Assembly (NCBI RefSeq): GCF_018100785.1
Contig: NZ_JAGJEC010000001.1
Span: 1,116,001-1,180,000 of the forward strand
Direction: 5' to 3'
Length of the DNA: 64,000 nt
Source of the DNA: Maribacter sp. MMG018
GTDB lineage: Bacteria > Bacteroidota > Bacteroidia > Flavobacteriales > Flavobacteriaceae
Below, one piece after another: positions 18,311 through 28,300 of the stretch. Within the stretch, counting starts at the first letter, position 1, and every line of letters begins with the position of its first letter. A model generated the notes under the pieces. The model was not told the DNA's origin. It saw nothing but the letters and a program-made list of their open reading frames with translations, and did no database searches. Position numbers and translations under genes: made by a program.

Positions 18311-20095
18311 CTAATTAATGACATCTCCCCTTAGGATTCTAAAATTCTTTCTGGCCTGTGGGAAATAATAGCTATCCTGATAGTTATAGATTATTTTCTC
18401 GTAATGCTGTTTTGCGTTTTCCGTATCGTTAAAAATAGTTCTGTATAATTCTGCCAGTGCAAAATGGGCGTCGTCGGCAAGAATACCGTTGCCATAGAAT
18501 TCAATTATTTTTTGATAGTTGTACTGCGCCTTTTCATATTTCTTTTGAGATTCATATAGTTGCGCCTGTTTTAAAAGGGCTTCATCCTCTATTTTTTCTC
18601 CTTTATGGTATTCCAGTATGTCATCTAAGGCCTTAATGGCTTCGTCCGTTTTGTTCTGATATGCCAAAAAATCGGCACGGGCATATTTTTTCAATGCCGT
18701 TTGTGTGGAGTCTTCCAGAGAGTTGTCCGAAATCAAAAGGCTCAATTGCATGGCGTCGTTGGCAATTAGTTGAGAGGTGGATCCCCTTAACACCTTCAAT
18801 TGCGTTAGGGCCCAATCAAAATCACCTTTGTAAAAACTTGTTTCTGCAACCTTGTACCTTGCATTTTGTCCTAAGACATCGTTTTTGAGCTTTTCTTGTA
18901 TTTGCGAGAAGTAAATGAGTGCTTCGTTAAATTTTCTGTCATACACCAAGATATCACCAAGAGCTAGTTTAATGTAGGCTTTTCCCCTTTGGTTCAAGGG
19001 CAGTTCCAAACTATTTTTTAATAACTCTATGGCAGGGGCGGGGTTGTCTTGTTTAAATGTCAGAAAATTGGAATATGCTATTTGTAATTGTAGTGTTTGA
19101 GGTCGATACCCATATTCGTCGATGAGGTTTTGGTATCTTTTTTGGATGACTTCCAGTCGGTTTTTATCTGTATTCAATAAATCTATTTTTATTAGATTTA
19201 GTTCGGCATCCAACTTGGTGATGTCATCGGTTGTCTCGTTCTTTATGTATTCATAAATGTCTTTGGCAATAGCTGATTCGCCTTCTTCAAAAGCAATATC
19301 TCCTAAATTTTCTAATCTTTTGACCGTGCTGCCTTCCATTCGTTTGTAGATTGCCTTTTCTTGTCTAAAGGCACTACTGTATTGCTGCTGCTTTACAAAC
19401 AGCCAACTCAGAAATTCGTTCCAGATTACATCGGGGGTCTTTTGGGCGCGTTCCAGCAAAATCTTTTTAAGAATAAGATTGTTGGTGTCCTCGGGGTCAG
19501 AGCTTACAAAATCGTCAATGCTTCTTAAAATGTTGGATTTTGAGGTTTTGCCATTCTGAAGCAGGTCTAGGTAAGAACTGTACATTTTTTCTATATCTCC
19601 CTGTTCCCCGTAAATACGTGCCAATTGGTAGTTGTAGTCCAGTTCCGGATTTAATTCCATTGCTTTTTTGTAAGCGGCCAAAGCCCGGTCCAGTAGGGTG
19701 TATTTTTGAAATTGGTAGCCCAATGCGTAACCGTAATTCGGATTTTTATCGATTACGGCCAAAGCTTTGTCATAATATGTGTTGGCTTTTTCGGTTAAAT
19801 TTTGAAGGGTGTAATTGTATCCCATTTCAATCAGTAGGGTAGGATGCGGGTTTCGGGTCTTTAGTTGTCGTGATAAATAGTTCTCTGCATCCTTGTATCG
19901 TTCCAATTGCTGGTAACAAGAAATCAACCCTTGCAGGTAATCTGTTCTTCTTGGGCTTTTCTCCGCAAGTTTTTCATAAAAAACGACCGCTTTTTCAAAA
20001 TCACCATCGGCATAGTATTGTTTGGCCAAAAAATCTTCTTGGCCAACAACGGCACATGTGAATAGTAAGAATGTTAGAAAGTGGAAAAACTTCAT
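18311..20095 (-). CDS. Exported TPR-repeat protein
   Basis: The protein has 594 residues. The N-terminal ~18 residues are a signal peptide (MKFFHFLTFLLFTCAVVGQ). The rest is helical, with many tetratricopeptide repeats such as YADGDFEKAVVFYEKLAE and YGYALGYQFQKYTLLDRAL. The C-terminal pair (KAQYNYQKIIEFYGNG, NAKQHYEKIIYNYQ) resembles the BamD/CpoB type. It probably acts as a periplasmic or outer-membrane-associated scaffold. No partner can be named. It is monocistronic, 73 bp from the DUF4286-GGCT gene on the same strand. Confidence 0.8.
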   Translation of the reverse strand: MKFFHFLTFLLFTCAVVGQEDFLAKQYYADGDFEKAVVFYEKLAEKSPRRTDYLQGLISCYQQLERYKDAENYLSRQLKTRNPHPTLLIEMGYNYTLQNLTEKANTYYDKALAVIDKNPNYGYALGYQFQKYTLLDRALAAYKKAMELNPELDYNYQLARIYGEQGDIEKMYSSYLDLLQNGKTSKSNILRSIDDFVSSDPEDTNNLILKKILLERAQKTPDVIWNEFLSWLFVKQQQYSSAFRQEKAIYKRMEGSTVKRLENLGDIAFEEGESAIAKDIYEYIKNETTDDITKLDAELNLIKIDLLNTDKNRLEVIQKRYQNLIDEYGYRPQTLQLQIAYSNFLTFKQDNPAPAIELLKNSLELPLNQRGKAYIKLALGDILVYDRKFNEALIYFSQIQEKLKNDVLGQNARYKVAETSFYKGDFDWALTQLKVLRGSTSQLIANDAMQLSLLISDNSLEDSTQTALKKYARADFLAYQNKTDEAIKALDDILEYHKGEKIEDEALLKQAQLYESQKKYEKAQYNYQKIIEFYGNGILADDAHFALAELYRTIFNDTENAKQHYEKIIYNYQDSYYFPQARKNFRILRGDVIN

Positions 20096-20310
20096 ACAGG
20101 AAATTTATCAAATTTACGTAAGCTCTAGAAAAGAATTGTTAAGTGTACGCTAATTACGCCAGATGTTTTTAATTGTATCGCAAAAATTGGACCGCTATAG
20201 GTAAGATACACAGTTTTTGCTTCCGATTATAAACCTTATAGTCGAATTGTCAGATTTAAAATATAGCTTTATTAGTCGCCTGTTGTTTATAATCTATAAA
20301 ATGGTTTTAA

Positions 20311-21618
20311 ATGGAAAAAAGATTTTTAGGAGTTAAGACCAAACGTTTTTATTTCAATAACGGTATAGAGGATGTTAGCTATGTGGCCATATACGGGGAT
20401 GAATTGGAAGTGGACCCGGCCGAGGACGGTACTGCCCAAGATTATAGGATGGCCATATACAGGGGTAGAACCGGTAAAATTGCCTCTAATACATTATTGT
20501 TGAATAAAAGAGGTATGGAGCTGTATTTTTTGGATATTGGTCAGGGCGATGCCTCTTTCATTGTTACCCCCGACAATATAAAAATATTGGTCGATGGAGG
20601 TTTAAAGGACAGGGCTTTGGGTTTTTTGATATGGAAATATAGATTGGATGAGCCCAATAACAAGGTGGTGATCGATCATCTTTTTTTAAGTCATGCGGAT
20701 AAAGACCATGTAATAGGGTTGATCCCTCTTTTAAACCACCCAAAAATAGAGGTAAAGAATATTTATCACAATGGTATCGGTTTGTATAAAGAAGGACATA
20801 ATACCGCATTGGGGACTATGCACAATGATCGTTTAATAACGTTGCACGATACATTGCAAGATCTTTCCGGAGAGGTGCTGAAAGATGATTTTAAAGAATG
20901 GATCGAAGCGGTATCTAACTCTGGGGCCAATTATAAAAGGGTAGACGCGTCCCATGGTTTTTTACCTATTGGCGATGCCAGTATAAAGTTGGAAATATTG
21001 GGCCCTATCTTAGAATCGGACGATACATTAAAATGGTTTGGGGGAAAATCTCATACCATTAACGGACATTCTTTGATATTTAGGGTCGATTACGATCATG
21101 TGAGAACCTTTTTCTCGGGAGACCTGAATGTTGAAGGTAGTGAACATCTGTTGTCAATTCCGGGAAATACACTAAAGGTGAATGCTCAAATATTTAAGGC
21201 GCCTCACCATGGTAGTCATGAATTTTCGCAAGAGCTGTTAAACTATGTAAATCCTATGGTCTCTGTGGTCTCGTCTGGCGAGACTCCCGATCATGGCCAT
21301 CCGAGAGCTGTGTTTCTAGGAGGGCTTGGTTTGGCCGGTAGGGGCCGTATGCCCCTAATATTTTCGACAGAACTTTCTGCATTGTTCATAGATGCCGGTG
21401 ATGTAGAAGCACAAATACACGCCGGGTCTAGTGTTACCACCTTGAGCGACCTCGATTTTTCTAGTTCATTGTCAAATTCCGAGGCCCGTCAACGGTTTAA
21501 AAAAGTGTTGCCCGGAATTATAAATGTTCGTACCGATGGGGAAAAAATATTTGCTTTCAGACGCGTCCAAATGGGATACCAATGGGAATCGTATGAATTT
21601 AAGTACAACGACGTTTAA
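20311..21618 (+). CDS. ComEC-like metallo-beta-lactamase-fold hydrolase
   Basis: The protein has 435 residues and no signal peptide. The metal-binding motif SHADKDHVIG (H-x-D-x-D-H) follows LFLDIGQGD-type segment LYFLDIGQGDASF, and a later PHHGSHE and FFSGDLN complete the metal site. This matches the soluble MBL domain of ComEC/Rec2-like proteins; the membrane channel part is absent. An N-terminal ~68-residue beta-rich segment precedes the MBL domain and is unassigned. It is probably a cytoplasmic nuclease or phosphodiesterase. It converges on serS with 6 bp between the stops. Confidence 0.8.
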   Translation: MEKRFLGVKTKRFYFNNGIEDVSYVAIYGDELEVDPAEDGTAQDYRMAIYRGRTGKIASNTLLLNKRGMELYFLDIGQGDASFIVTPDNIKILVDGGLKDRALGFLIWKYRLDEPNNKVVIDHLFLSHADKDHVIGLIPLLNHPKIEVKNIYHNGIGLYKEGHNTALGTMHNDRLITLHDTLQDLSGEVLKDDFKEWIEAVSNSGANYKRVDASHGFLPIGDASIKLEILGPILESDDTLKWFGGKSHTINGHSLIFRVDYDHVRTFFSGDLNVEGSEHLLSIPGNTLKVNAQIFKAPHHGSHEFSQELLNYVNPMVSVVSSGETPDHGHPRAVFLGGLGLAGRGRMPLIFSTELSALFIDAGDVEAQIHAGSSVTTLSDLDFSSSLSNSEARQRFKKVLPGIINVRTDGEKIFAFRRVQMGYQWESYEFKYNDV

Positions 21619-21624
21619 TATCTT

Positions 21625-22896
21625 CTAGTCGATCATTTCAAACCCGCAATAAGGTACTAAAACCTTTGGTATCTTGATCCCGTTTTCTGTTTGATAGTTT
21701 TCTAATATACCGGCCAAAACACGTGGCAATGCCAAAGAACTACCATTTAAGGTGTGTGCAAGTTGATTTTTGCCGTTTTCGTCTTTGTAACGAAGTTTTA
21801 ACCTGTTTGCCTGGTAGGTTTCGAAGTTGGATACAGAGCTAATCTCCAGCCAACGGTCCTGTGCCGTAGAAAATACTTCGAAATCATATGTAAGGGCAGA
21901 AGTGAAACCTAGGTCGCCACCACACAATCGCAATACGCGGTAAGGGAGTTCCAGTTCCCTTAATATTGTTTTTACGTGCGCTACCATATCGTCTAGGGCC
22001 TTGTAAGAATTAGAAGGGTGTTCTACGCGTACAATTTCAACTTTGTCAAATTGATGTAGCCTGTTCAATCCACGAACGTGGGCGCCATAACTTCCGGCCT
22101 CACGTCTAAAACAGGGGGTGTATCCTGTATATTTTATAGGAAAATCACTTTCTTGTAAGATAACATCCCTGAAGATGTTGGTGACAGGAACTTCGGCCGT
22201 AGGTATCAAGTAAAGGTCGTCTGCCGTTACATGGTACATTTGGCCTTCTTTGTCCGGTAATTGTCCCGTACCATAACCTGAGGCTTCGTTGACCAAATGC
22301 GGCACTTGCATTTCGGTGTAACCCGCTGCCGTATTTTTGTCCAAGAAATAAGAGATCAAAGCCCGTTGCAGACGTGCACCTTTGCCTTTATAAACGGGGA
22401 ATCCCGCGCCTGCGATTTTAACGCCGAGTTCAAAATCTATTATATCGTATTTTTTGGCAAGTTCCCAATGTGGCAATGCCCCGTCTACCAATTTTGGTAT
22501 GTCTCCTTCTTTAAAGATCTCTTCATTGTCATCTTCAGAGTTTCCTGCAGGTACTAGGTCGTTAGGAACGTTCGGTATTTGGTACAGTAAAGATTGAAGC
22601 TCTTCGGCCGCCTTGTTCAAATCCTCTCCAAGTTGTTTGGACTCTTCTTTTAGCGCAGCTGTTTTTTCTTTCAATTGGTTGGCCTCTTGGGCTTTGCCAG
22701 ACTTGTATAGTGAACCTATTTCTTTGGACAGTTTATTGGATTCTGCCAAAACAGCATCCAATCGTGTTTGGGCAGCACGTCTTTTTTCGTCCAAAAGCAG
22801 CACATCGTTCAACATGCCTTCCGCGTCGATATTACGCTTTTTAAGCGCTTCTACTAAACTATCCTTAGATTCTCTTATTACCTGTAACTGTAGCAT
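21625..22896 (-). CDS. serS: Seryl-tRNA synthetase
   Basis: The enzyme charges tRNA-Ser (and tRNA-Sec where present) with serine. The 423 residues have the N-terminal long coiled-coil tRNA-binding arm (about 30-105) and the class II catalytic core. Motif 2 is FRREAGSYGAHVRGLNRLHQF, and motif 3 includes NGSSLALPRVLAGILENYQ. Length is normal. It is monocistronic by spacing, with a -7-type element 20 bp before the start. Confidence 0.97.
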   Translation of the reverse strand: MLQLQVIRESKDSLVEALKKRNIDAEGMLNDVLLLDEKRRAAQTRLDAVLAESNKLSKEIGSLYKSGKAQEANQLKEKTAALKEESKQLGEDLNKAAEELQSLLYQIPNVPNDLVPAGNSEDDNEEIFKEGDIPKLVDGALPHWELAKKYDIIDFELGVKIAGAGFPVYKGKGARLQRALISYFLDKNTAAGYTEMQVPHLVNEASGYGTGQLPDKEGQMYHVTADDLYLIPTAEVPVTNIFRDVILQESDFPIKYTGYTPCFRREAGSYGAHVRGLNRLHQFDKVEIVRVEHPSNSYKALDDMVAHVKTILRELELPYRVLRLCGGDLGFTSALTYDFEVFSTAQDRWLEISSVSNFETYQANRLKLRYKDENGKNQLAHTLNGSSLALPRVLAGILENYQTENGIKIPKVLVPYCGFEMID

Positions 22897-22915
22897 TACT
22901 TGATTAATTTGGCTG

Positions 22916-22923
22916 CAAATTTA
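22916..22923 (-). promoter_or_regulatory. Putative -7 element for serS
   Basis: On the minus strand this reads TAAATTTG (TAnnTTTG consensus), ending 20 bp before the serS ATG. No convincing -33 box is seen. Confidence 0.4.
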
Positions 22924-23023
22924 AACTAAACTTATGACTTAACTAAGGTTCTTTGGTCGCGTAAAACCCAAAAACGGATTTTTTTTAAATAGCACAGTGC
23001 ACGAGTGTGTTCTTAAGTGATGT

Positions 23024-24352
23024 CTATGGTGTTTGGTCTTCCAATTTTGAGGGTAAGATCCATTCGCTATGTTCTAAAGGTTTCCATGGGGTATCGGCCA
23101 AATTCACTTCTGGATCTATAAAAGGGGTATAAGGGCGGCCGTTGATGCTTACTTTTGAATTGACCAGATAGACTGCTACGGTTTCATTGTCGGTAGAAAA
23201 CTCTTTTTTTAGATATTGGGCAAATTGCCAGGCAAAATCCGGATGTGAGAATACTTTTCTTTTTTGACTTTTGGTGAGGTAATCATTGATACTCACATGG
23301 ATCTCTTTGCCATTTTTCTTGATGACCTTAAATTTTCCCTTGCCGCTTCTGCTGCGTAACATCATACGCCAACTCATTCTGTGGCCTTCTTCTGTCCACA
23401 GTACATCGTCTTTTATAAAATGATGCCTAATGGGTAATAATAGCTGAAGAGTAAAATAGCAACAAAAACCGAGTAAAACGGCATTTTTGTATTTGGGAAA
23501 AACTGTTTTTGTGTTCTTAAAGGGTGTTTTGCGTTTAAAAAATATTTTTCTAATGGTTTCGGGTTCAAAGAAAAAGACTGAAAAGGCCAAAGACAAATAG
23601 GGGAATATGCCTATTTGAAAAATAAACGAATTAAAAAGGTGAAAGAATATGGAGGCGTAAAAAGCAATTTTTCTTGTGGGTTTCCATAGTAGGGCGGGGA
23701 CTACCAATAAATCGAATAATATGCCTACGGAACCTATAATTTTATGTATCCAGGGTTGTTGTAGCAATTCTCCCACTAAAAAGTAATCGGCCTTCGATTT
23801 CATTAAGATCTTTATCATACCAAAATCTAACCAGTCACCATACATTTTAGCAATGGAAGCGTATGTGTAGACAATGAACAGTTGCAAAACGATGGCCCAT
23901 TTTACGTAACCGTACATGGAGTTTTCTTTTGGTTTGTTGCCATATTTGACATCCAAGGAATAATCGGTACTGGCAGGAAAGAAGCACATTAGAAAGGAAA
24001 TCAGTATCAGCAGATAATAGTGGTTGTTGTAGGCTCCTTTTTGCATTAAGTAACTACCTGTCCATAGCACGGTAAAGGCGATGCTACTGATCCTGTACTT
24101 ATAGCCAAGAGCAATAAAAATACCCAGGCACCCCATGGCAAAAAAGTAAAAGTACATGCCCGGTCCGGCGAGTGTTTCTAGCCATGCAAAATCTATGAAC
24201 GGAAACGTATATTGGGGTTCTACGAGGTTTCTTCTTACCCATCCGGTGGCAATGGCCCCAAAACATTCCAATGAAACGAGTATTCCGAAAAATATGCGAA
24301 AGATGATCAGGGGACTGTTGTCAATTTTTTGGAATAACAACCTGTTCAACAT
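23024..24352 (-). CDS. HTTM-domain membrane protein (vitamin K-dependent gamma-carboxylase-like)
   Basis: This 442-residue integral membrane protein has several hydrophobic helices in the first ~300 residues, and a soluble C-terminal ~150 residues. The segment WTGSYLMQKGAYNNHYYL and the later GHRMSWRMMLRSR block are typical of HTTM/VKGC-like proteins. Its reaction in bacteria is not established. The start overlaps the ribF stop by 1 bp (TAATG), so the two are translationally coupled. Some copies sit next to ribF in related genomes, but I cannot verify this here. Confidence 0.75.
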   Translation of the reverse strand: MLNRLLFQKIDNSPLIIFRIFFGILVSLECFGAIATGWVRRNLVEPQYTFPFIDFAWLETLAGPGMYFYFFAMGCLGIFIALGYKYRISSIAFTVLWTGSYLMQKGAYNNHYYLLILISFLMCFFPASTDYSLDVKYGNKPKENSMYGYVKWAIVLQLFIVYTYASIAKMYGDWLDFGMIKILMKSKADYFLVGELLQQPWIHKIIGSVGILFDLLVVPALLWKPTRKIAFYASIFFHLFNSFIFQIGIFPYLSLAFSVFFFEPETIRKIFFKRKTPFKNTKTVFPKYKNAVLLGFCCYFTLQLLLPIRHHFIKDDVLWTEEGHRMSWRMMLRSRSGKGKFKVIKKNGKEIHVSINDYLTKSQKRKVFSHPDFAWQFAQYLKKEFSTDNETVAVYLVNSKVSINGRPYTPFIDPEVNLADTPWKPLEHSEWILPSKLEDQTP

Positions 24353-25281
24353 TACATTTTGGTTATGAACGTAAGTGAGTTTTCTTTGTCTTTTTCCAAC
24401 TGGTCTTTAAGGGCCTCTACCGATTCAAATTTATGTTCGTCCCTAAGTCGGGCCAAAATATCTACTCTGATCGAGGTGTCGTATAAATCGTCATCAAAAT
24501 CAAAAAAATGTATTTCGATAGTTTTAGAGGTACCGTTAACCGTAGGGTTGTAGCCAATGTTCATCATTCCAAAAACAATTTTTCCCGCAATATTGCTTTT
24601 TACGACATAAGATCCATTTTTAGGGATCATCTTGTAAGATTCCGCAATAACCAGATTGGCCGTAGGGAAGCCTAATTTTCTTCCGAGGCCCTTTCCTTTT
24701 TTTATGGTACCGGTCAGCATGTATTCGTAGCCCAAGTATGAATTGGCAGTTTCAATATCACCTTCTTTTAAGGCTTTTCTTATTTTGGTGGAACTGACGG
24801 AAACTTCATCTATTTCTTGTGCAGGTATCTCTTCTACGCTAAAGTCCAATGCGTTTCCAAAAGCGATAAGGTCGGTAATGTTCGCGTTTCTGTTTCTTCC
24901 GAACCGATGGTCGTACCCAATGATTACTTTTTTTGATTTTAGTTTGTTGACCAAAAGGTCTCTCACGAATTCAGTGGCCGATAACCTTGAAAATTCCCTT
25001 GTAAAAGGATGTATCACTAGAATATCCAATCCCATTTTTTCCAAAATGGCTTTCTTTTCTTCAATAGTGTTGAGCAATTTTATGTCCGCATCTTTTTGGA
25101 GTACCATTCTCGGATGGGGAAAAAACGTTAATACCGCCGACTTCAGATTTGAGTTTTTGGCATGGTTTATGATTTTTTCGAGTATTTTACGATGGCCAAT
25201 GTGAACACCGTCAAAGGTGCCAATGGTTATGACTATCGGATGTTTTTCATCGTATTTGGAAATGCTTTCGACTGTAATCAC
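24352..25281 (-). CDS. ribF: Bifunctional riboflavin kinase/FAD synthetase
   Basis: This is a 309-residue cytoplasmic enzyme that converts riboflavin to FMN and FMN to FAD. The N-terminal nucleotidyltransferase has TIGTFDGVHIGHRKIL, and IGYDHRFGRNRNA matches the second conserved block. The C-terminal riboflavin kinase has GRKLGFPTANL. Length is normal. It is the upstream partner of the HTTM gene in a TAATG overlap. Confidence 0.96.
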   Translation of the reverse strand: MITVESISKYDEKHPIVITIGTFDGVHIGHRKILEKIINHAKNSNLKSAVLTFFPHPRMVLQKDADIKLLNTIEEKKAILEKMGLDILVIHPFTREFSRLSATEFVRDLLVNKLKSKKVIIGYDHRFGRNRNANITDLIAFGNALDFSVEEIPAQEIDEVSVSSTKIRKALKEGDIETANSYLGYEYMLTGTIKKGKGLGRKLGFPTANLVIAESYKMIPKNGSYVVKSNIAGKIVFGMMNIGYNPTVNGTSKTIEIHFFDFDDDLYDTSIRVDILARLRDEHKFESVEALKDQLEKDKENSLTFITKM

Positions 25282-25305
25282 CTATGCTTGAAAATAAAAA
25301 AGACC

Positions 25306-25313
25306 TATATTTG
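25306..25313 (+). promoter_or_regulatory. Putative -7 element for the metalloprotease gene
   Basis: TATATTTG (TAnnTTTG consensus) ends 22 bp before the ATG at 25336. The nearest upstream TTG (25288-25290) leaves a spacer of only 15 bp, so the -33 box is uncertain. Confidence 0.4.
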
Positions 25314-25335
25314 ATTCTGAGATAAAAGCCCCTCA

Positions 25336-28300
25336 ATGACTGCTAAATTACGCCTTGTTTTCTCAATTACCATAGCATTTCTTTCCTTTTATGGGGTAGC
25401 ACAGACCAAATACTGGAAAAGTGCCGAGTTGGGTAATGCGGATAAACATATCACTCTTAAGAGATTAGATGTAGCAAAAGCCAAGGCTTTTGTGCTAAAC
25501 GAAGTTGTTTTCAGGCAAAGGTTAAATACTGTTTCCACATCAGATAGTGCTAATATCGTGTATTTTCCTGATGAGAATGGTGGTGAAAAGGCCTATAACG
25601 TTGTGGAGGCCAATGTTTTTTCTCCAGAATTGGCGAGAAAATATCCAAATATAAAATCGTACAAAGGAACGGGAATCGATGACCCTTCTAGAACCATAGT
25701 TTTTAGTGTTTCCCCTAAAGGGATACAGAGTATGGTTATGGACCCAAAGAAGGAGGGTACCGTTTTTATGGAAAAAGGGGAAAGTGGTACCTACGTTGTT
25801 TATAACGCGAAAGATCGTTTGTCAAAAAAAATAGATTTTATATGTAAGACCAATCCAAAGGTTTTAGAGGTGCAAAACGCTTCTACGGCAAAATTGGTCG
25901 ATGATCAAAGTTTAAGAAAGTTTAGGGTTGCCATAGCTGCCTCTGGGGAGTATACCGAATTTCATGGCGGCACCAAAACTAACGCACTAGCGGCCATAAA
26001 TGCTACCCTGACCAGGGTAAATGCCGTTTTTGAACGAGATATCGGGGTTACTTTAGAGTTGATAGGCGATACCGATCAGGTTATCTATACAGATCCAGAT
26101 ACAGATCCCTTTACAGGTGGGCTAAGTTCTCAAACGCAAAGTACGTTGACCAGTGTTATCGGGGAAGAAAACTATGATATTGGACATTTGTTCAACCAAA
26201 AGGATAATGCCTTGGATGGTAATTCGGGCTTCATAGGATCGGTATGTGTAGATAATAGAAAAGGAAGTGCCTACACCACTTTTTCCACGCCCCAAGGAGA
26301 TGAGTTCGATATTGATTTGGTAGCCCATGAAATGGGACATCAATTTGGGGCCAACCATACATTTTCACATATAAGCGAGAGTACGGCCGTTCAAGTAGAA
26401 CCTGGTAGTGGAACAACTATTATGGGTTATGCAGGTATTACGGGGGCAAATAATGTGGCGTATCATTCCGATGATTATTTTCATTATGTAAGTATTGTTC
26501 AGATCCGTGATTATTTAGAGACTATTTCTTGCGGAGAGGTAATTCCGATTACGAACAATCCGCCGAGTTTGATTCCTGTTGAAGACTATGTAATTCCGGT
26601 GGGCACTCCATTTGTGCTTACGGGAGAAGCTACCGATCCCGATGTAGGTGACGCACTTAGCTATACTTGGGAGCAAATAGATAATGGAATCGTTACCCAA
26701 GCGACCTTTGGACCGAATAGTCCTACCGGAGCTCTTTTTAGGTCTTTGCCACCAAAGAGTGTGCCCGAACGATATTTTCCTGATATTAGTAGAATCGTGT
26801 CGGGAGACCTGACACAAACGAGTCCTAGTGTCGGTGATGCCTGGGAAACCCTTTCCAATGTTGAGCGTAACCTTAATTTTTCTTTGACGGTACGAGACAA
26901 TGCCCTAGGTGGTGGGCAGTTGGTTTCTGATGAAGTAGGAGTTTTAGTGACCGATGATGCGGGGCCATTTATGGTTACCAGTCAAAATGTTGCAAGTTCA
27001 TTTGTTGCTGGAGAGGTGGAAACCATTAGTTGGGACGTGGCCAATACGGATATGGCACCGGTATCTTCAGAAACCGTCGATATCTATTTGTCTACCGATG
27101 GGGGTCTTACCTATCCTACATTGGTTGCAGAGAATATTGAGAACAATGGTAGTTATGATATCGTAATACCGGGAGGAATAGAAACAACTACAGGTAGGTT
27201 TATGGTGAAGGCCTCGGATAATATTTTCTTTGCGATAAATGCAGCCGATTTTTCAATTGCGGAATCGAAAGTGGTTTTGGATTTTGCTGATTTAAGCTAT
27301 GATGTTTGTAAACCTGATGACCTGGTGGTCAATTTTGATTATAAGACCTATTTAGGCTTTTCGGAAGAAAGTACTTTAAGCATAGATTCTTTGCCAACTG
27401 GCCTTACGGCGATTTTTTCGCAGGATACGGTCTCCGTCTCCGATACCAATATAGAAATTACTTTTTCGGGTACTACCAATTTGGCAATAGGTAATTACCC
27501 GATCAATGTGGTTGCGACATCCGATAGTATTACAAAAACGGTACCCTTAGAATTAAATATTTATGATACCAGTTTTTCAGAGATTGTTTTAACGGCCCCT
27601 GCCGACGGTATGATGGATGTCTCCAAAGATGTATTGTTAGAATGGGATCCTGATATTTCCAGTACGGCATATGAGGTAGAAATAGCAACGGATGTTGCCT
27701 TTACGTCAATTATTGAAACCGCTACGGTTTCGGTAAATACATATGCACCCTCTTCTTTATTGAACGATACCCAATATTTTTGGAGGGTTAAACCTAAAAA
27801 CGACTGTGGGGAAGGAGCGTTTGGAACGCCTTTTAGCTTTACCACTATTCAGTTTAATTGTAAAACTAAAAGTGCTGCCAATCTACCTATAGAAATATCT
27901 TCTTTAGGTACACCGACTATTACGTCTAAAGTAGTTTTTTATCAAGATTTGGCATTGGCGGATTTAAACGTCAATCTTGAAGTAGATCACACGTATTTGG
28001 CGGATATTGTAATTAGTCTTACTTCTCCTGCTGGTACTACAGTGGTGTTGGTTTCCAGTTCATGTGGAGACAGTAGAAACATTAACGCAATTTTCGATGA
28101 CGATGCCTCTTCCGATTTTCAGTGTTCGGGTACTCCGGCTATTAGTGGAACCGTACGACCGTTAGGGTTGTTAAGTTCTTTTAATGGAGAATCTATATTG
28201 GGGGAATGGACGTTGGAAATACAGGATAATGCCGCTTCTGATGGAGGAAGCTTAAAATCGTTTTCTCTAGAGGTTTGTGTGGAGGGGGATTTTCGGCCGG

